From the NCBI GenBank assembly GCA_913775095.1, contig CAJYIW010000013.1, forward strand, positions 62,001-126,000: a stretch of 64,000 nt of DNA. Direction: 5' to 3'. Made by a program: the position numbers and the translations under genes. The notes beneath the pieces are model-generated. The model was not told where the DNA came from, did not search any database, and saw only the letters and a program-made list of their open reading frames with translations. This document shows, in pieces, positions 24,559-32,690 of this stretch. The DNA comes from an uncultured Siphonobacter sp. Lineage in GTDB: Bacteria; Bacteroidota; Bacteroidia; Cytophagales; Spirosomataceae. Each line of letters begins with the position of its first letter. Position 1 is the stretch's first letter.

Positions 24559-24870
24559 CAGATTCTAGTGGATCTCGAGCAACGGTTCAGGTTGGATTCC
24601 TGATTTGAAACAACGGGCCGTTACGCTCATTAACAATACGCCTTTGCGTTCAGACTATCCTTCCGGCTTGGCATTACAAAGGTGACAGAAGTTATCAATT
24701 CAAAAAATGATATAAATCACTTTCTAGACTTATTCCTTGTCATAGGCTCCCGGAGTAATTGGGCGGAGCTTTGAAGCCGAATTGGGAGCTTTATTAAAAG
24801 AACTACTCTGGCAGCCGAAAAATTTCTTTCCAGCGGGTAATTCTTGTGAAAGTCAGCTCCTTTCCCGACT
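24559..24870. promoter_or_regulatory. Divergent control region between the Fnr-like gene and ccoI, with FNR-type box 2 at 24708-24719
   Basis: The box TGATATAAATCA (24708-24719) is identical to the one at 23778-23789. It is 150 bp upstream of the Fnr-like gene start and 152 bp upstream of the ccoI start, so it could serve either or both. No other gene or repeat was seen in this 312-bp stretch. Confidence 0.55.
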
Positions 24871-27273
24871 ATGAACACCATTCAGGATTCCGTTCTTACC
24901 CCCACGCATTGTTACCACTGTGGCAATGAATGCTCTGAGAAGTCTTTCGAGCAGGACGATCATTCGTTCTGTTGCGAAGGTTGCCGGACGGTGTATGATC
25001 TGCTCGCTCAGAATAATCTCTGCCGGTATTATACGCTCGAAGATCAACGGGTAGGCATCTCCCCTTCGACGCATCGCTTCGAATTTCTTGATCACGTGGA
25101 AGTGAGTCAGTCTTTACTTGATTTTCAGAATCATAATCAGTCTAAAGTTACTTTTTATATACCCAGCATTCACTGTTCTTCTTGTTTATACCTGCTCGAA
25201 CACCTCAGTCGGCTCCATTCGGCGGTGCTGAGCAGCCGGGTGGATTTTTTAAAGAAGCAGGTTACCCTCTCGTTTACGAAAGAAATCAGCCTTCGCCAGT
25301 TAGCGGAGTTATTAACTTCCATCGGGTACGAGCCCCTGATTAGTCTTCAGGACGTAGTGAAAGAACAGCAGAATCCCGGCTATCGAAATCTGCTAAGCCG
25401 CGTCGGTGTGGCCGGTTTCTGTGCGGGGAATATCATGCTGTTCAGTTTCCCGGAATACCTGGGGCTGGAAGACGCTTCCTATAAAATTCTTTTCGGCTGG
25501 CTGAGTCTGATCCTGTCCATTCCGGTCGTGTTTTACTCGGGCTGGGAGTATTTTGAATCCGTTTACAAAAGTTTGCGGGCCGGACGACTGAATCTGGATT
25601 TTCCGATTCTGCTCGGCATTCTGGTGGCCTGGCTGCGGAGCGTTTATGAAGTTATTTTTCTCCACCAGAATGGATATTTCGATTCACTAACGGGATTAAC
25701 GTTTTTTTTACTGGCGGGCAAATGGTTTCAGCAGAAAACCTACAGTTTTCTATCCTTTGAACGCGATTACAAATCCTATTTCCCCCTGACGGCTACGCTG
25801 GCCGAGTCTGCGGGACCAAGTTTGGAAGTTATTCCCGTTCAGCAGTTGCAGAAAGGCCATCGCATTCGGATTCGTCACGGCGAGCTGATTCCCGCCGATG
25901 GATTATTGTACCGAGGCTCGGGACTCATTGACTACAGCTTTGTGACTGGAGAAGCCCTGCCCGAACCCCATCAGGCCGGTGATCTGGTGTACGCGGGTGG
26001 GCGGCAAATGGGTGATTCCATTGACATAGAAGTACTGAAAAACGTTTCACAAAGCACCTTAACCCAGCTCTGGAATCACGAGTCTTTCTCCAAAAATCAG
26101 ACTAGTGTACTGAAGTCCTTCGCTGATCAGGTCGGAAATTACTTCACCATCAGCGTGCTGATGCTGGCTTCCCTGACGGCCGGTTACTGGTACTTTCACG
26201 ATCCCTCGAAAATTCTTAATGCTTTCACGGCAGTACTGATTATTGCCTGCCCCTGTGCCCTGGCTCTTTCCTATCCCTTCGCTCTGGGGCACGGGTTACG
26301 AATGCTGGGACTCCGAAAATTATACCTGAAAAATGCCGAAGTAATCGAGCAAATGGCTCAGTGCGATACGATCGTTTTCGACAAAACCGGAACCTTAACC
26401 ACTACCGAAGAGCAACCCGTGCAGTTCATCGGACTAGCGTTAAGTCCCGAAGAGCGACGGATGGTGGCTTCGCTGGTTCAGCATTCCAATCACCCGCTGA
26501 GTATAAAAATTCAACATTTTCTCAACGAACCCTACCCGCTCGAAACGATCGAAAGTTTTGCCTCTCTTACGGGCAAAGGACTGGCCGGAACCATCCAGGG
26601 GCATTACATCAAACTAGGTTCTGCTTCCTGGACGGGAGCACCCGTAGCTCCGCAGGAAGGGAGTACAGTATTTGTCAGCGTGGATCAGGTGTGCAGGGGT
26701 TATTTTCTCCTACACTCGTCCTACCGCCAGGGACTTGATTCCATGCTGACACAACTTCGCTCCCGGTATCAGCTTTACGTCCTGTCCGGCGATTCTGATT
26801 CCGAACAAGCGGCTTTGCAGCAATGGTTTCCAGAAGAACACATGCATTTCCGCATGAAGCCCGAAGACAAACTGACGTTTATTGAACACCTGCAGAACCA
26901 AGGCAAACGAGTGCTGATGCTGGGCGATGGCCTGAACGATGCCGGAGCCCTGAAACAGGCTCACGTGGGCATCGCGTTGACGGACAATACGCTCCATTTC
27001 AGTCCTGCCAGCGACGGAATTCTGGAGGCCAGCCAGCTCAGAAACTTACCACGGATCCTCAAATTCAGTCGCATGGGCCTCCGGGTGATTCGCTTTAGTT
27101 TTCTCATTTCACTCCTCTATAATTTCATTGGCCTGAGTTACGGCCTGACGGGCCACCTCGCTCCCATTGTGGCCGCTATCCTGATGCCCGTCAGCTCGGC
27201 AACCATGGTTTTCATTGCTACCCTGGGCATGAACTGGGCCCGCCGCCGATACTTACCTCAACTTTCAGCCTAA
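24871..27273 (+). CDS. ccoI: Copper-transporting P-type ATPase for cbb3 oxidase assembly (CcoI/FixI)
   Basis: An 800-aa P1B-type ATPase. The N-terminus has a cysteine-rich metal-site region (Cys14, Cys17, Cys34, Cys35, Cys38; HCYHCGNEC and CCEGC) and a heavy-metal-associated domain with HCSSC (101-105). Later motifs are the TGE region (FVTGEALP), the transmembrane CPC (460-462), phosphorylation site DKTGT (504-508), SNHPLS and GDGLNDAGAL. The CxxC-rich start and position at the head of the cbb3 genes support CcoI, which supplies copper to the CuB centre. A general copper exporter is the alternative. Confidence 0.92.
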   Translation: MNTIQDSVLTPTHCYHCGNECSEKSFEQDDHSFCCEGCRTVYDLLAQNNLCRYYTLEDQRVGISPSTHRFEFLDHVEVSQSLLDFQNHNQSKVTFYIPSIHCSSCLYLLEHLSRLHSAVLSSRVDFLKKQVTLSFTKEISLRQLAELLTSIGYEPLISLQDVVKEQQNPGYRNLLSRVGVAGFCAGNIMLFSFPEYLGLEDASYKILFGWLSLILSIPVVFYSGWEYFESVYKSLRAGRLNLDFPILLGILVAWLRSVYEVIFLHQNGYFDSLTGLTFFLLAGKWFQQKTYSFLSFERDYKSYFPLTATLAESAGPSLEVIPVQQLQKGHRIRIRHGELIPADGLLYRGSGLIDYSFVTGEALPEPHQAGDLVYAGGRQMGDSIDIEVLKNVSQSTLTQLWNHESFSKNQTSVLKSFADQVGNYFTISVLMLASLTAGYWYFHDPSKILNAFTAVLIIACPCALALSYPFALGHGLRMLGLRKLYLKNAEVIEQMAQCDTIVFDKTGTLTTTEEQPVQFIGLALSPEERRMVASLVQHSNHPLSIKIQHFLNEPYPLETIESFASLTGKGLAGTIQGHYIKLGSASWTGAPVAPQEGSTVFVSVDQVCRGYFLLHSSYRQGLDSMLTQLRSRYQLYVLSGDSDSEQAALQQWFPEEHMHFRMKPEDKLTFIEHLQNQGKRVLMLGDGLNDAGALKQAHVGIALTDNTLHFSPASDGILEASQLRNLPRILKFSRMGLRVIRFSFLISLLYNFIGLSYGLTGHLAPIVAAILMPVSSATMVFIATLGMNWARRRYLPQLSA

Positions 27274-27305
27274 CCCTTAATACCGCGATTTCTAACTCTT
27301 TTTTT

Positions 27306-28052
27306 ATGTACATCCTTTTGTTTTTCCTTGCTCACTGGTATCTCTCCCTTTTCTCACAAACGTTTTTTCTGCACCGCTACGCGGCACACCAGATGTTTAC
27401 CATGTCGAAGGGCTGGGAGCGGTTTTTCTACTTTTTCACCTGGGTTACCCAAGGCTCCAGCTTTCTGAGTCCCTATGCCTATGGCGTGATGCACCGCCTG
27501 CACCATGCCTTTGCCGATACAGAAAATGATCCGCACTCGCCCAGTTTTTCCGATAATGCCTTTGACATGATGTGGAAAACCAAAACGATCTATAACCGCA
27601 TTCTGCATCACAAGGAAAACGTAGATCCCAAGTATTTCAAAAACGTACCTTACTGGGGTTTTATGGAAAAAATTGGCGATAACTGGATTTCCCGCGTGGG
27701 CTGGGGTACGGCCTATACTGTGTTTTATATCTACTTCGCCACCAGTCCCTGGCAGTATCTGTTGCTCCCCATTCATTACCTGATGGGGCCCGTTCATGGC
27801 GTGATTATCAACTGGTTTGCTCACAAATACGGCTATACCAATTTCAAGGTCAATGACACCGCAAAGAATCTGTTACCCTTCGATTTTCTGATGATGGGGG
27901 AATCATATCATAACAATCACCATAAACTCGGCGGTCGGGCTAACTTCGGGGTTCGGTGGTTTGAGTTCGATCCTACCTTTCCGGTTATTTTGCTACTGAA
28001 CGCCGTGGGTGTGCTGAAGCTGAAGAAAAACAATGATCTGAATTATATGTAA
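27306..28052 (+). CDS. Fatty-acid desaturase (acyl-CoA desaturase type)
   Basis: A 248-aa membrane di-iron enzyme. The three histidine boxes are HRYAAH (23-28), HRLHH (63-67) and HNNHH (202-206), arranged as in stearoyl-CoA desaturases. There are about four membrane segments. It introduces a double bond into an acyl chain using O2. It starts 32 bp after ccoI on the same strand and sits inside the oxidase locus, so it may be co-regulated with oxygen supply. The exact acyl substrate is unknown. Confidence 0.9.
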   Translation: MYILLFFLAHWYLSLFSQTFFLHRYAAHQMFTMSKGWERFFYFFTWVTQGSSFLSPYAYGVMHRLHHAFADTENDPHSPSFSDNAFDMMWKTKTIYNRILHHKENVDPKYFKNVPYWGFMEKIGDNWISRVGWGTAYTVFYIYFATSPWQYLLLPIHYLMGPVHGVIINWFAHKYGYTNFKVNDTAKNLLPFDFLMMGESYHNNHHKLGGRANFGVRWFEFDPTFPVILLLNAVGVLKLKKNNDLNYM

Positions 28053-28368
28053 GTAACCTGCCGCTGCCAGCTTTTTCGCTGGCAGCCCGTGGTATAGACT
28101 GATGCTGCCAGCGGAAAAGCTGGCAGCGGCTATAGGTTTGCCTGGTCGCTCGGCTCTATCTGATTGATTGAGAATGGTTTCCTCAAACGTAGAGAGGTCG
28201 ATTGATCCCGTCTTAGCCGGGGAATGAAAATCATTGGAAGGTCATAAAACCCATCCCGCAGTCGCTCGGCTGGAGCCGAGCGACTGCGGGGGTCATCAAA
28301 AGGTTATAAAACTGCCTTTTACCCAGACGACATCAATGGATGCCTCTACCAAGACAGCACTTAGCCTT
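28053..28368. repeat. Repeat-dense gap: REP-like pair, family C element and a 36-bp palindrome
   Basis: A head-to-head pair of family A palindromes (28063-28086, loop TTTTTC; 28104-28127, loop GGAAAA). A family C element starts GTAGAGAGGTC (28189-28213). A palindrome has 17-bp perfect arms (28255-28271 and 28274-28290) around GG; the arm begins CCCGCAGTCGC. A fragment TCGCTCGGCT of the last palindrome also occurs at 28146. No gene is supported on either strand. Confidence 0.8.
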
Positions 28369-28593
28369 TTATTTGCGACAAGGCTGGTAATCTTCGTACA
28401 AACGATCATCGAAGGTATGGCTACCGGGAGTCCCGTCTTTCAAAATGCGATACACCATCCAGCCTACCACGACCGGAGCCAGGATCCAGAGGGTAACGAT
28501 GAGGGGTAGGGAAAACCAGCCCATGCTCGCTCCGATGGTATACACGAGTAAATAAAGCGTAGCAAAAAAGACTGGCAAGCGAACGTTTTTCAT
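28369..28593 (-). CDS. Small two-helix membrane protein
   Basis: A 74-aa protein with two hydrophobic helices (about residues 9-24 and 30-49) and a polar C-terminal tail (DGTPGSHTFDDRLYEDYQPC). No recognised domain. It lies in the oxidase locus but on the opposite strand, 135 bp from the divergent truncated-haemoglobin gene, so the two may share a control region. Composition and clear membrane topology support a real gene. Confidence 0.6.
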   Translation of the reverse strand: MKNVRLPVFFATLYLLVYTIGASMGWFSLPLIVTLWILAPVVVGWMVYRILKDGTPGSHTFDDRLYEDYQPCRK

Positions 28594-28694
28594 GGCTGGA
28601 TTGATTGAATGGTTAATTCAGAATCCTTATACTTGAATTCTGTTGAGATGATTCGCCGTCCGCTTTTCGCGAGTGGCCCCATAACTAATTATTA

Positions 28695-28718
28695 GCTGCC
28701 AGCAGAAAAGCGGGCAGC
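28695..28718 (+). repeat. Single REP-like palindrome (family A)
   Basis: Arms GCTGCCAGC (28695-28703) and GCGGGCAGC (28710-28718) around AGAAAA, 10 bp before the truncated-haemoglobin ATG and thus in its 5' leader. Confidence 0.7.
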
Positions 28719-28728
28719 GAAAGACGAT

Positions 28729-29142
28729 ATGAATCCTTCCTCAAAAAAGATATACCTCGATAACCCGGAAGCCGTGCGGCATCTGGTGGATTCGTTCTAC
28801 GAAAAAGTGCAGCAGGACGAGTTGCTGGCTCCCATTTTCACCGACGTGGCTCAGGTAGACTGGGCCAAACACCTGCCGAAAATGTACGGCTTCTGGGAAA
28901 ATCTGCTGTTAGGCAACAACAGTTACCACGGTCACCCCTTCCGCCCTCATCTGATTGTGAACCAGAAACATACCTTAACCATTGAGCATTTCGAACGCTG
29001 GTTAACGCTCTTTACGGAAACCCTGGCGGAAAATTTTGAGGGTGAAGGAGCGGAAAATGCCCGGCAGCGAGCCACGCAGATTGCCCTGGTCTGGAACAGC
29101 AAGCTCGAATACATCAACAACGATTCCTATATGGAGAATTAA
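28729..29142 (+). CDS. Group III truncated haemoglobin
   Basis: A 137-aa haem protein with the group III pattern: VRHLVDSFYEKV, LLAPIFTD, HLPKMYGFWENLL, and HGHPFRPH around the proximal His, then ERWLTLFTETL. Members bind O2 or NO; the role is thought to be O2 or NO handling at low oxygen. It lies between the desaturase and ccoS and is followed by its own terminator. A -7-like TATACTTG at 28628-28635, with a TTG 20 nt upstream, is a weak promoter candidate. Confidence 0.92.
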   Translation: MNPSSKKIYLDNPEAVRHLVDSFYEKVQQDELLAPIFTDVAQVDWAKHLPKMYGFWENLLLGNNSYHGHPFRPHLIVNQKHTLTIEHFERWLTLFTETLAENFEGEGAENARQRATQIALVWNSKLEYINNDSYMEN

Positions 29143-29170
29143 ACTCCATTTCTTTTGGGCTTACCCTTCG

Positions 29171-29196
29171 AAAATCACCCTCCGGGGTGATTTTTG
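29171..29196 (+). terminator. Terminator of the truncated-haemoglobin gene
   Basis: Stem AAAATCACCC (29171-29180) with GGGTGATTTT (29185-29194), loop TCCG, ending in T-rich sequence. Confidence 0.85.
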
Positions 29197-29250
29197 TCAT
29201 TTTTAAGAGTGCTCTCCCTCCCGACCTTTGAAACTGAAAATCAAAGGTTT

Positions 29251-29394
29251 ATGAAAATCATTTTTCTTCTTATCGGCATTAGTCTTCTGCTGGCTTTAGG
29301 CTTTTTGGCTGCCTTTTTCTGGGCCATGAAATCCGGGCAGAATGATGATTTGTACACCCCCAGTCTCCGAGCCTTACTCGACGACGAAGCCTGA
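29251..29394 (+). CDS. ccoS: cbb3 oxidase maturation protein CcoS
   Basis: A 47-aa single-pass membrane protein (MKIIFLLIGISLLLALGFL...) with the CcoS signature FFWAMKSGQNDDLYTPSLRAL. CcoS is needed for cofactor insertion into cbb3 oxidase. The start at ATG 29251 is chosen because the family begins with the hydrophobic helix; the longer frame to 29194 overlaps the terminator. It ends 26 bp before ccoNO. Confidence 0.92.
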   Translation: MKIIFLLIGISLLLALGFLAAFFWAMKSGQNDDLYTPSLRALLDDEA

Positions 29395-29420
29395 GTTCAC
29401 ATTAACCATTCCTGTATCCC

Positions 29421-31583
29421 ATGATTTCCTATTCTTCTACTGAAATCGCCCCGCCCAAGCTCGAACGCTTCGCGTACGACAATAAGGTCGTAAAAGCCTT
29501 TTCCATTGCTACCATCATCTGGGGATTAATCGGTATGCTGGTTGGTGTGATTGCCGCCACGCAGCTGTTTCAGCCCGCCATGAACATGGATAACCAGTAC
29601 ACCACGTTCGGTCGCATCCGGCCTTTGCACACCAATGCTGTGATTTTTGCCTTCGTGGGTAACGCCATTTTCATGGGCGTGTATTACTCCCTGCAACGGC
29701 TTCTGAAAGCCCGGATGTTTTCGGATCCCTTAAGCTGGATTCACTTCTGGGGCTGGCAGCTCATCATCGTTTCTGCCGTGGCTACCTTACCCCTGGGCAT
29801 TACCTCTTCCAAAGAATACGCCGAGTTGGAATGGCCCATCGATATTGCCATTACGCTCGTCTGGGTAGTTTTTGGCATTAACATGTTCGGAACGATCATC
29901 AAACGCCGCGAACGTCACCTGTACGTAGGAATCTGGTTTTATATCGCCACGTTCATTACCGTAGCCGTTCTGCACGTGGTAAACTCCTTCTCCATTCCGG
30001 TTACCTTCCTGAAAAGTTATTCCATGTACGCGGGCGTTCAGGACGCTCTGGTGCAGTGGTGGTATGGGCACAACGCCGTAGCGTTCTTCCTGACCACACC
30101 TTACCTGGGCCTGATGTATTATTACCTGCCCAAAATGGCTAATCGGCCCGTGTACAGTTATAAACTTTCGATTCTGCACTTCTGGTCGCTGATCTTTATT
30201 TACATCTGGGCTGGTCCTCACCACCTGCTCTATACGAGTTTGCCCGACTGGGCTCAGTCGCTGGGAACGGCCTTCTCGATTATGCTGATTGCACCCTCCT
30301 GGGGCGGGATGATTAACGGTCTGTTAACCCTTCGCGGAGCCTGGGATAAAGTGCGGGAAGACGCCAAGCTGAAGTTCATGGTCGTGGGAGTTACGGCTTA
30401 CGGAATGGCCACGTTTGAAGGACCTCTGCTTTCGCTGAAAAACGTAAACGCCATCGGTCACTTTACCGACTGGATTGTGGCTCACGTACACGTCGGGGCT
30501 CTGGGCTGGAATGGCTTCCTGACCTTTGCCATTCTGTATTATCTGATTCCTAAAATGTGGAAGACCGAGCTTTACTCGAAACGGATGATGAACATCCACT
30601 TCTGGTTAGGTACGCTCGGTATCCTGTTCTACGCCGTCCCGATGTACATCTCCGGGTTCACGCAGGGCATGATGTGGAAAGAATTCACGCCCGAAGGAAC
30701 GCTCAGGTATCCCGCTTTCCTGGAAACGACTTTGCAGTTATTACCCATGCACATGATGCGGGCCTTAGGCGGAGCGATTTATCTGCTCGGAGCGATTCTG
30801 ATGGCCTATAACCTCTTCAAAACCATGGCCAAAGGCAGCTTCGTGGCCAACGAATCCGCCGAAGCCCCGGCACTGGAGAAAGAATATGTTCCAGCGGGGG
30901 AAGATACTTACTGGCACCGCGTCTTCGAGCGTCGGCCCATGCAAATGCTGGCGGGCTCATTCATCGTCATTCTCATCGGAACGGTGCTGGAGCTGATCCC
31001 TACGTTTACCGTCGAATCCAATGTACAAACCATTGCGTCCGTTCAACCTTATACTCCCCTGGAACTTCAGGGACGCGATTTATACATCCGCGAAGGCTGT
31101 AACAACTGCCACAGCCAGATGGTGCGGCCCTTCCGTTCCGAAACTGAACGTTACGGCGAATATTCCAAAGCGGGTGAGTTCGTCTATGATCACCCGTTCC
31201 TCTGGGGTTCCAAACGTACCGGCCCGGATTTACACCGCGAAGGAGCCAAGTATCCCGACTCCTGGCACTACCACCACATGAACGATCCGACGAGTATGTC
31301 GCCGGGATCCATTATGCCCGCCTATCCCTGGTTATTGACTCAAACTCTGGATAACTCCACGCTGGAAGCCAAGCTGAAAGCCATGCAGTCCCTCGGCGTT
31401 CCTTACGACGACTACGCCATTTCGCAGGCTTCTGCGGATGCCGGACAACAGGCCGAAGCCATTTCGGAGCGACTGAAACAGGAAGGAATTAAAGTAAAAT
31501 CCGATAAGGAAATCGTCGCCCTGATTGCCTATCTGCAACGTCTGGGAACGGACATCAAGAAGGATGAAGCGGCTTTGAAATAA
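29421..31583 (+). CDS. ccoNO: cbb3-type cytochrome c oxidase, fused subunits I and II (CcoN-CcoO)
   Basis: A 720-aa fusion. Residues 1 to about 475 form the haem-copper oxidase catalytic subunit, with 12 or so membrane segments and conserved His in GRIRPLHTNAV, QWWYGHNAV and HHLLYTSLPDW. After a linker comes the CcoO mono-haem cytochrome c region with a membrane anchor and CNNCH near residue 560, then RTGPDLHREG and MPAYPWL. It reduces O2 to water in the inner membrane with high O2 affinity. The N-O fusion is typical of Bacteroidota. Confidence 0.97.
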   Translation: MISYSSTEIAPPKLERFAYDNKVVKAFSIATIIWGLIGMLVGVIAATQLFQPAMNMDNQYTTFGRIRPLHTNAVIFAFVGNAIFMGVYYSLQRLLKARMFSDPLSWIHFWGWQLIIVSAVATLPLGITSSKEYAELEWPIDIAITLVWVVFGINMFGTIIKRRERHLYVGIWFYIATFITVAVLHVVNSFSIPVTFLKSYSMYAGVQDALVQWWYGHNAVAFFLTTPYLGLMYYYLPKMANRPVYSYKLSILHFWSLIFIYIWAGPHHLLYTSLPDWAQSLGTAFSIMLIAPSWGGMINGLLTLRGAWDKVREDAKLKFMVVGVTAYGMATFEGPLLSLKNVNAIGHFTDWIVAHVHVGALGWNGFLTFAILYYLIPKMWKTELYSKRMMNIHFWLGTLGILFYAVPMYISGFTQGMMWKEFTPEGTLRYPAFLETTLQLLPMHMMRALGGAIYLLGAILMAYNLFKTMAKGSFVANESAEAPALEKEYVPAGEDTYWHRVFERRPMQMLAGSFIVILIGTVLELIPTFTVESNVQTIASVQPYTPLELQGRDLYIREGCNNCHSQMVRPFRSETERYGEYSKAGEFVYDHPFLWGSKRTGPDLHREGAKYPDSWHYHHMNDPTSMSPGSIMPAYPWLLTQTLDNSTLEAKLKAMQSLGVPYDDYAISQASADAGQQAEAISERLKQEGIKVKSDKEIVALIAYLQRLGTDIKKDEAALK

Positions 31584-31642
31584 GTTGATGGTTGTTGGTT
31601 ACTGGTTGTTCGTACCTATGCCATTAACCAACAACTACCAAC
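31584..31642. repeat. Inverted repeat in the ccoNO-ccoQ gap
   Basis: Arms of 18 bp (31584-31601 and 31625-31642) with two mismatches, built of GTTG/GGTT words (core GTTGTTGGTTA / TAACCAACAAC). It starts directly after the ccoNO stop codon. Confidence 0.7.
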
Positions 31643-31663
31643 TAAAAACAAACAACTAAAATT

Positions 31664-31819
31664 ATGTTTCGCAACCTCATTACCCAGCTTCAGGGAGCCG
31701 ATTTCTTCATGATTTCGTCACTCGTCATCTTCGTTGCCTTTTTCGTTACGGTAGGTCTTTTCATTTTCCTAACCGACCAGAAACACCTGCAGGACATGAG
31801 TAAAATGCCTTTGGAATAA
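31664..31819 (+). CDS. ccoQ: CcoQ-like small cbb3 oxidase subunit
   Basis: A 51-aa protein, MFRNLITQLQGADFF..., with one membrane helix (about residues 16-37) and a polar tail (TDQKHLQDMSKMPLE). Its position between ccoNO and ccoP and its size fit CcoQ (FixQ), which stabilises the complex. It is below the usual length cut-off and would be easily missed. Confidence 0.85.
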   Translation: MFRNLITQLQGADFFMISSLVIFVAFFVTVGLFIFLTDQKHLQDMSKMPLE

Positions 31820-31823
31820 ATGA

Positions 31824-31881
31824 GTTGCTGGTTGTTCGTTGATGGTTATTCGTTCTCCGCTATCAACTAACAACCAGCAAC
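31824..31881. repeat. Inverted repeat in the ccoQ-ccoP gap
   Basis: Arms of 20 bp (31824-31843 and 31862-31881) with one mismatch; core GTTGCTGGTTGTT / AACAACCAGCAAC. It is built of the same words as the repeat at 31584-31642. Confidence 0.75.
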
Positions 31882-31898
31882 GAACAACTACTAATAAC

Positions 31899-32687
31899 AT
31901 GAATCTTGAAATAAAAACGGGCGAAGAGTTACTGTTGATGGTCCTGCTCATTGGCCTGATCTTCGGAGCAATAGCCTTGCTGGTTTCGACTCTTCACCTG
32001 TACCTGACGGTCAACAGTACCTTACCTGCCAAGAAGGAAGCTAAAGTAGATATCTATGAAGGCAGCAGCTTCTGGAATCGAATCTTCCGGGTGCCGCCTT
32101 CTTCTACCAACGAACAGTTACTCATGGCCCATGCTCCCGATGGCATTCAGGAACTGGACAACCCCACGCCGGGCTGGTTTATGGGTCTCTTTTACCTCTC
32201 TATTGTCTGTGCGATTGGCTATATGATTATCTACCACGTCATCGGCGACGGCGCTGTGATGCATCAGGAATACACTGCCGAAATGGCCGCTGCCGACCAG
32301 GCTCACGAAGCATATCTGAAGAAATTTGCCAATGCGGTGAACGAATCGAATGTAACGGTGCTGAAAGATGCCAAGTCCATCGAAGCAGGGAAGAAACTCT
32401 TTGACCAGAACTGCACGGCCTGTCACGGAGCGGCCGCCGAAGGGAAAGTCGGCCCGAACCTAACCGATGCCTACTGGCTGCACGGTGGAACGATCAAAGC
32501 AGTCTTCAAAACCATTACCGACGGCGTACCCGACAAGGGCATGATTTCCTGGAAGAAACAGCTTAATCCCGTTCAGATTCAGCAGGTTTCCAGTTACATT
32601 TTTTCACTCCAGGGCAGTAAACCCGCCGGAGCCAAGGAACCTCAGGGCGAGGAAGTGAAGCCCGAAGAGGTTGCCCAAAATCAGTAA
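31899..32687 (+). CDS. ccoP: cbb3 oxidase subunit III (CcoP), single haem c
   Basis: A 262-aa protein. An N-terminal FixP_N region has two membrane helices and the conserved IQELDNPTPGWFMGLFYLSI. The C-terminal cytochrome c domain has one CTACH near residue 172, KVGPNLTDAYWLHGG, and the Met ligand in GMISWKKQ. Proteobacterial CcoP has two haems; one is usual in Bacteroidota. The start at ATG 31899 excludes an in-frame extension through the upstream inverted repeat. It ends 3 bp before ccoG. Confidence 0.95.
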   Translation: MNLEIKTGEELLLMVLLIGLIFGAIALLVSTLHLYLTVNSTLPAKKEAKVDIYEGSSFWNRIFRVPPSSTNEQLLMAHAPDGIQELDNPTPGWFMGLFYLSIVCAIGYMIIYHVIGDGAVMHQEYTAEMAAADQAHEAYLKKFANAVNESNVTVLKDAKSIEAGKKLFDQNCTACHGAAAEGKVGPNLTDAYWLHGGTIKAVFKTITDGVPDKGMISWKKQLNPVQIQQVSSYIFSLQGSKPAGAKEPQGEEVKPEEVAQNQ

Positions 32688-32690
32688 GCC

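Noticed and set aside
28234-28509. 91-aa plus-strand frame over the 36-bp palindrome
   Set aside because: It reads through the palindrome and overlaps the better-supported 74-aa membrane protein on the other strand.
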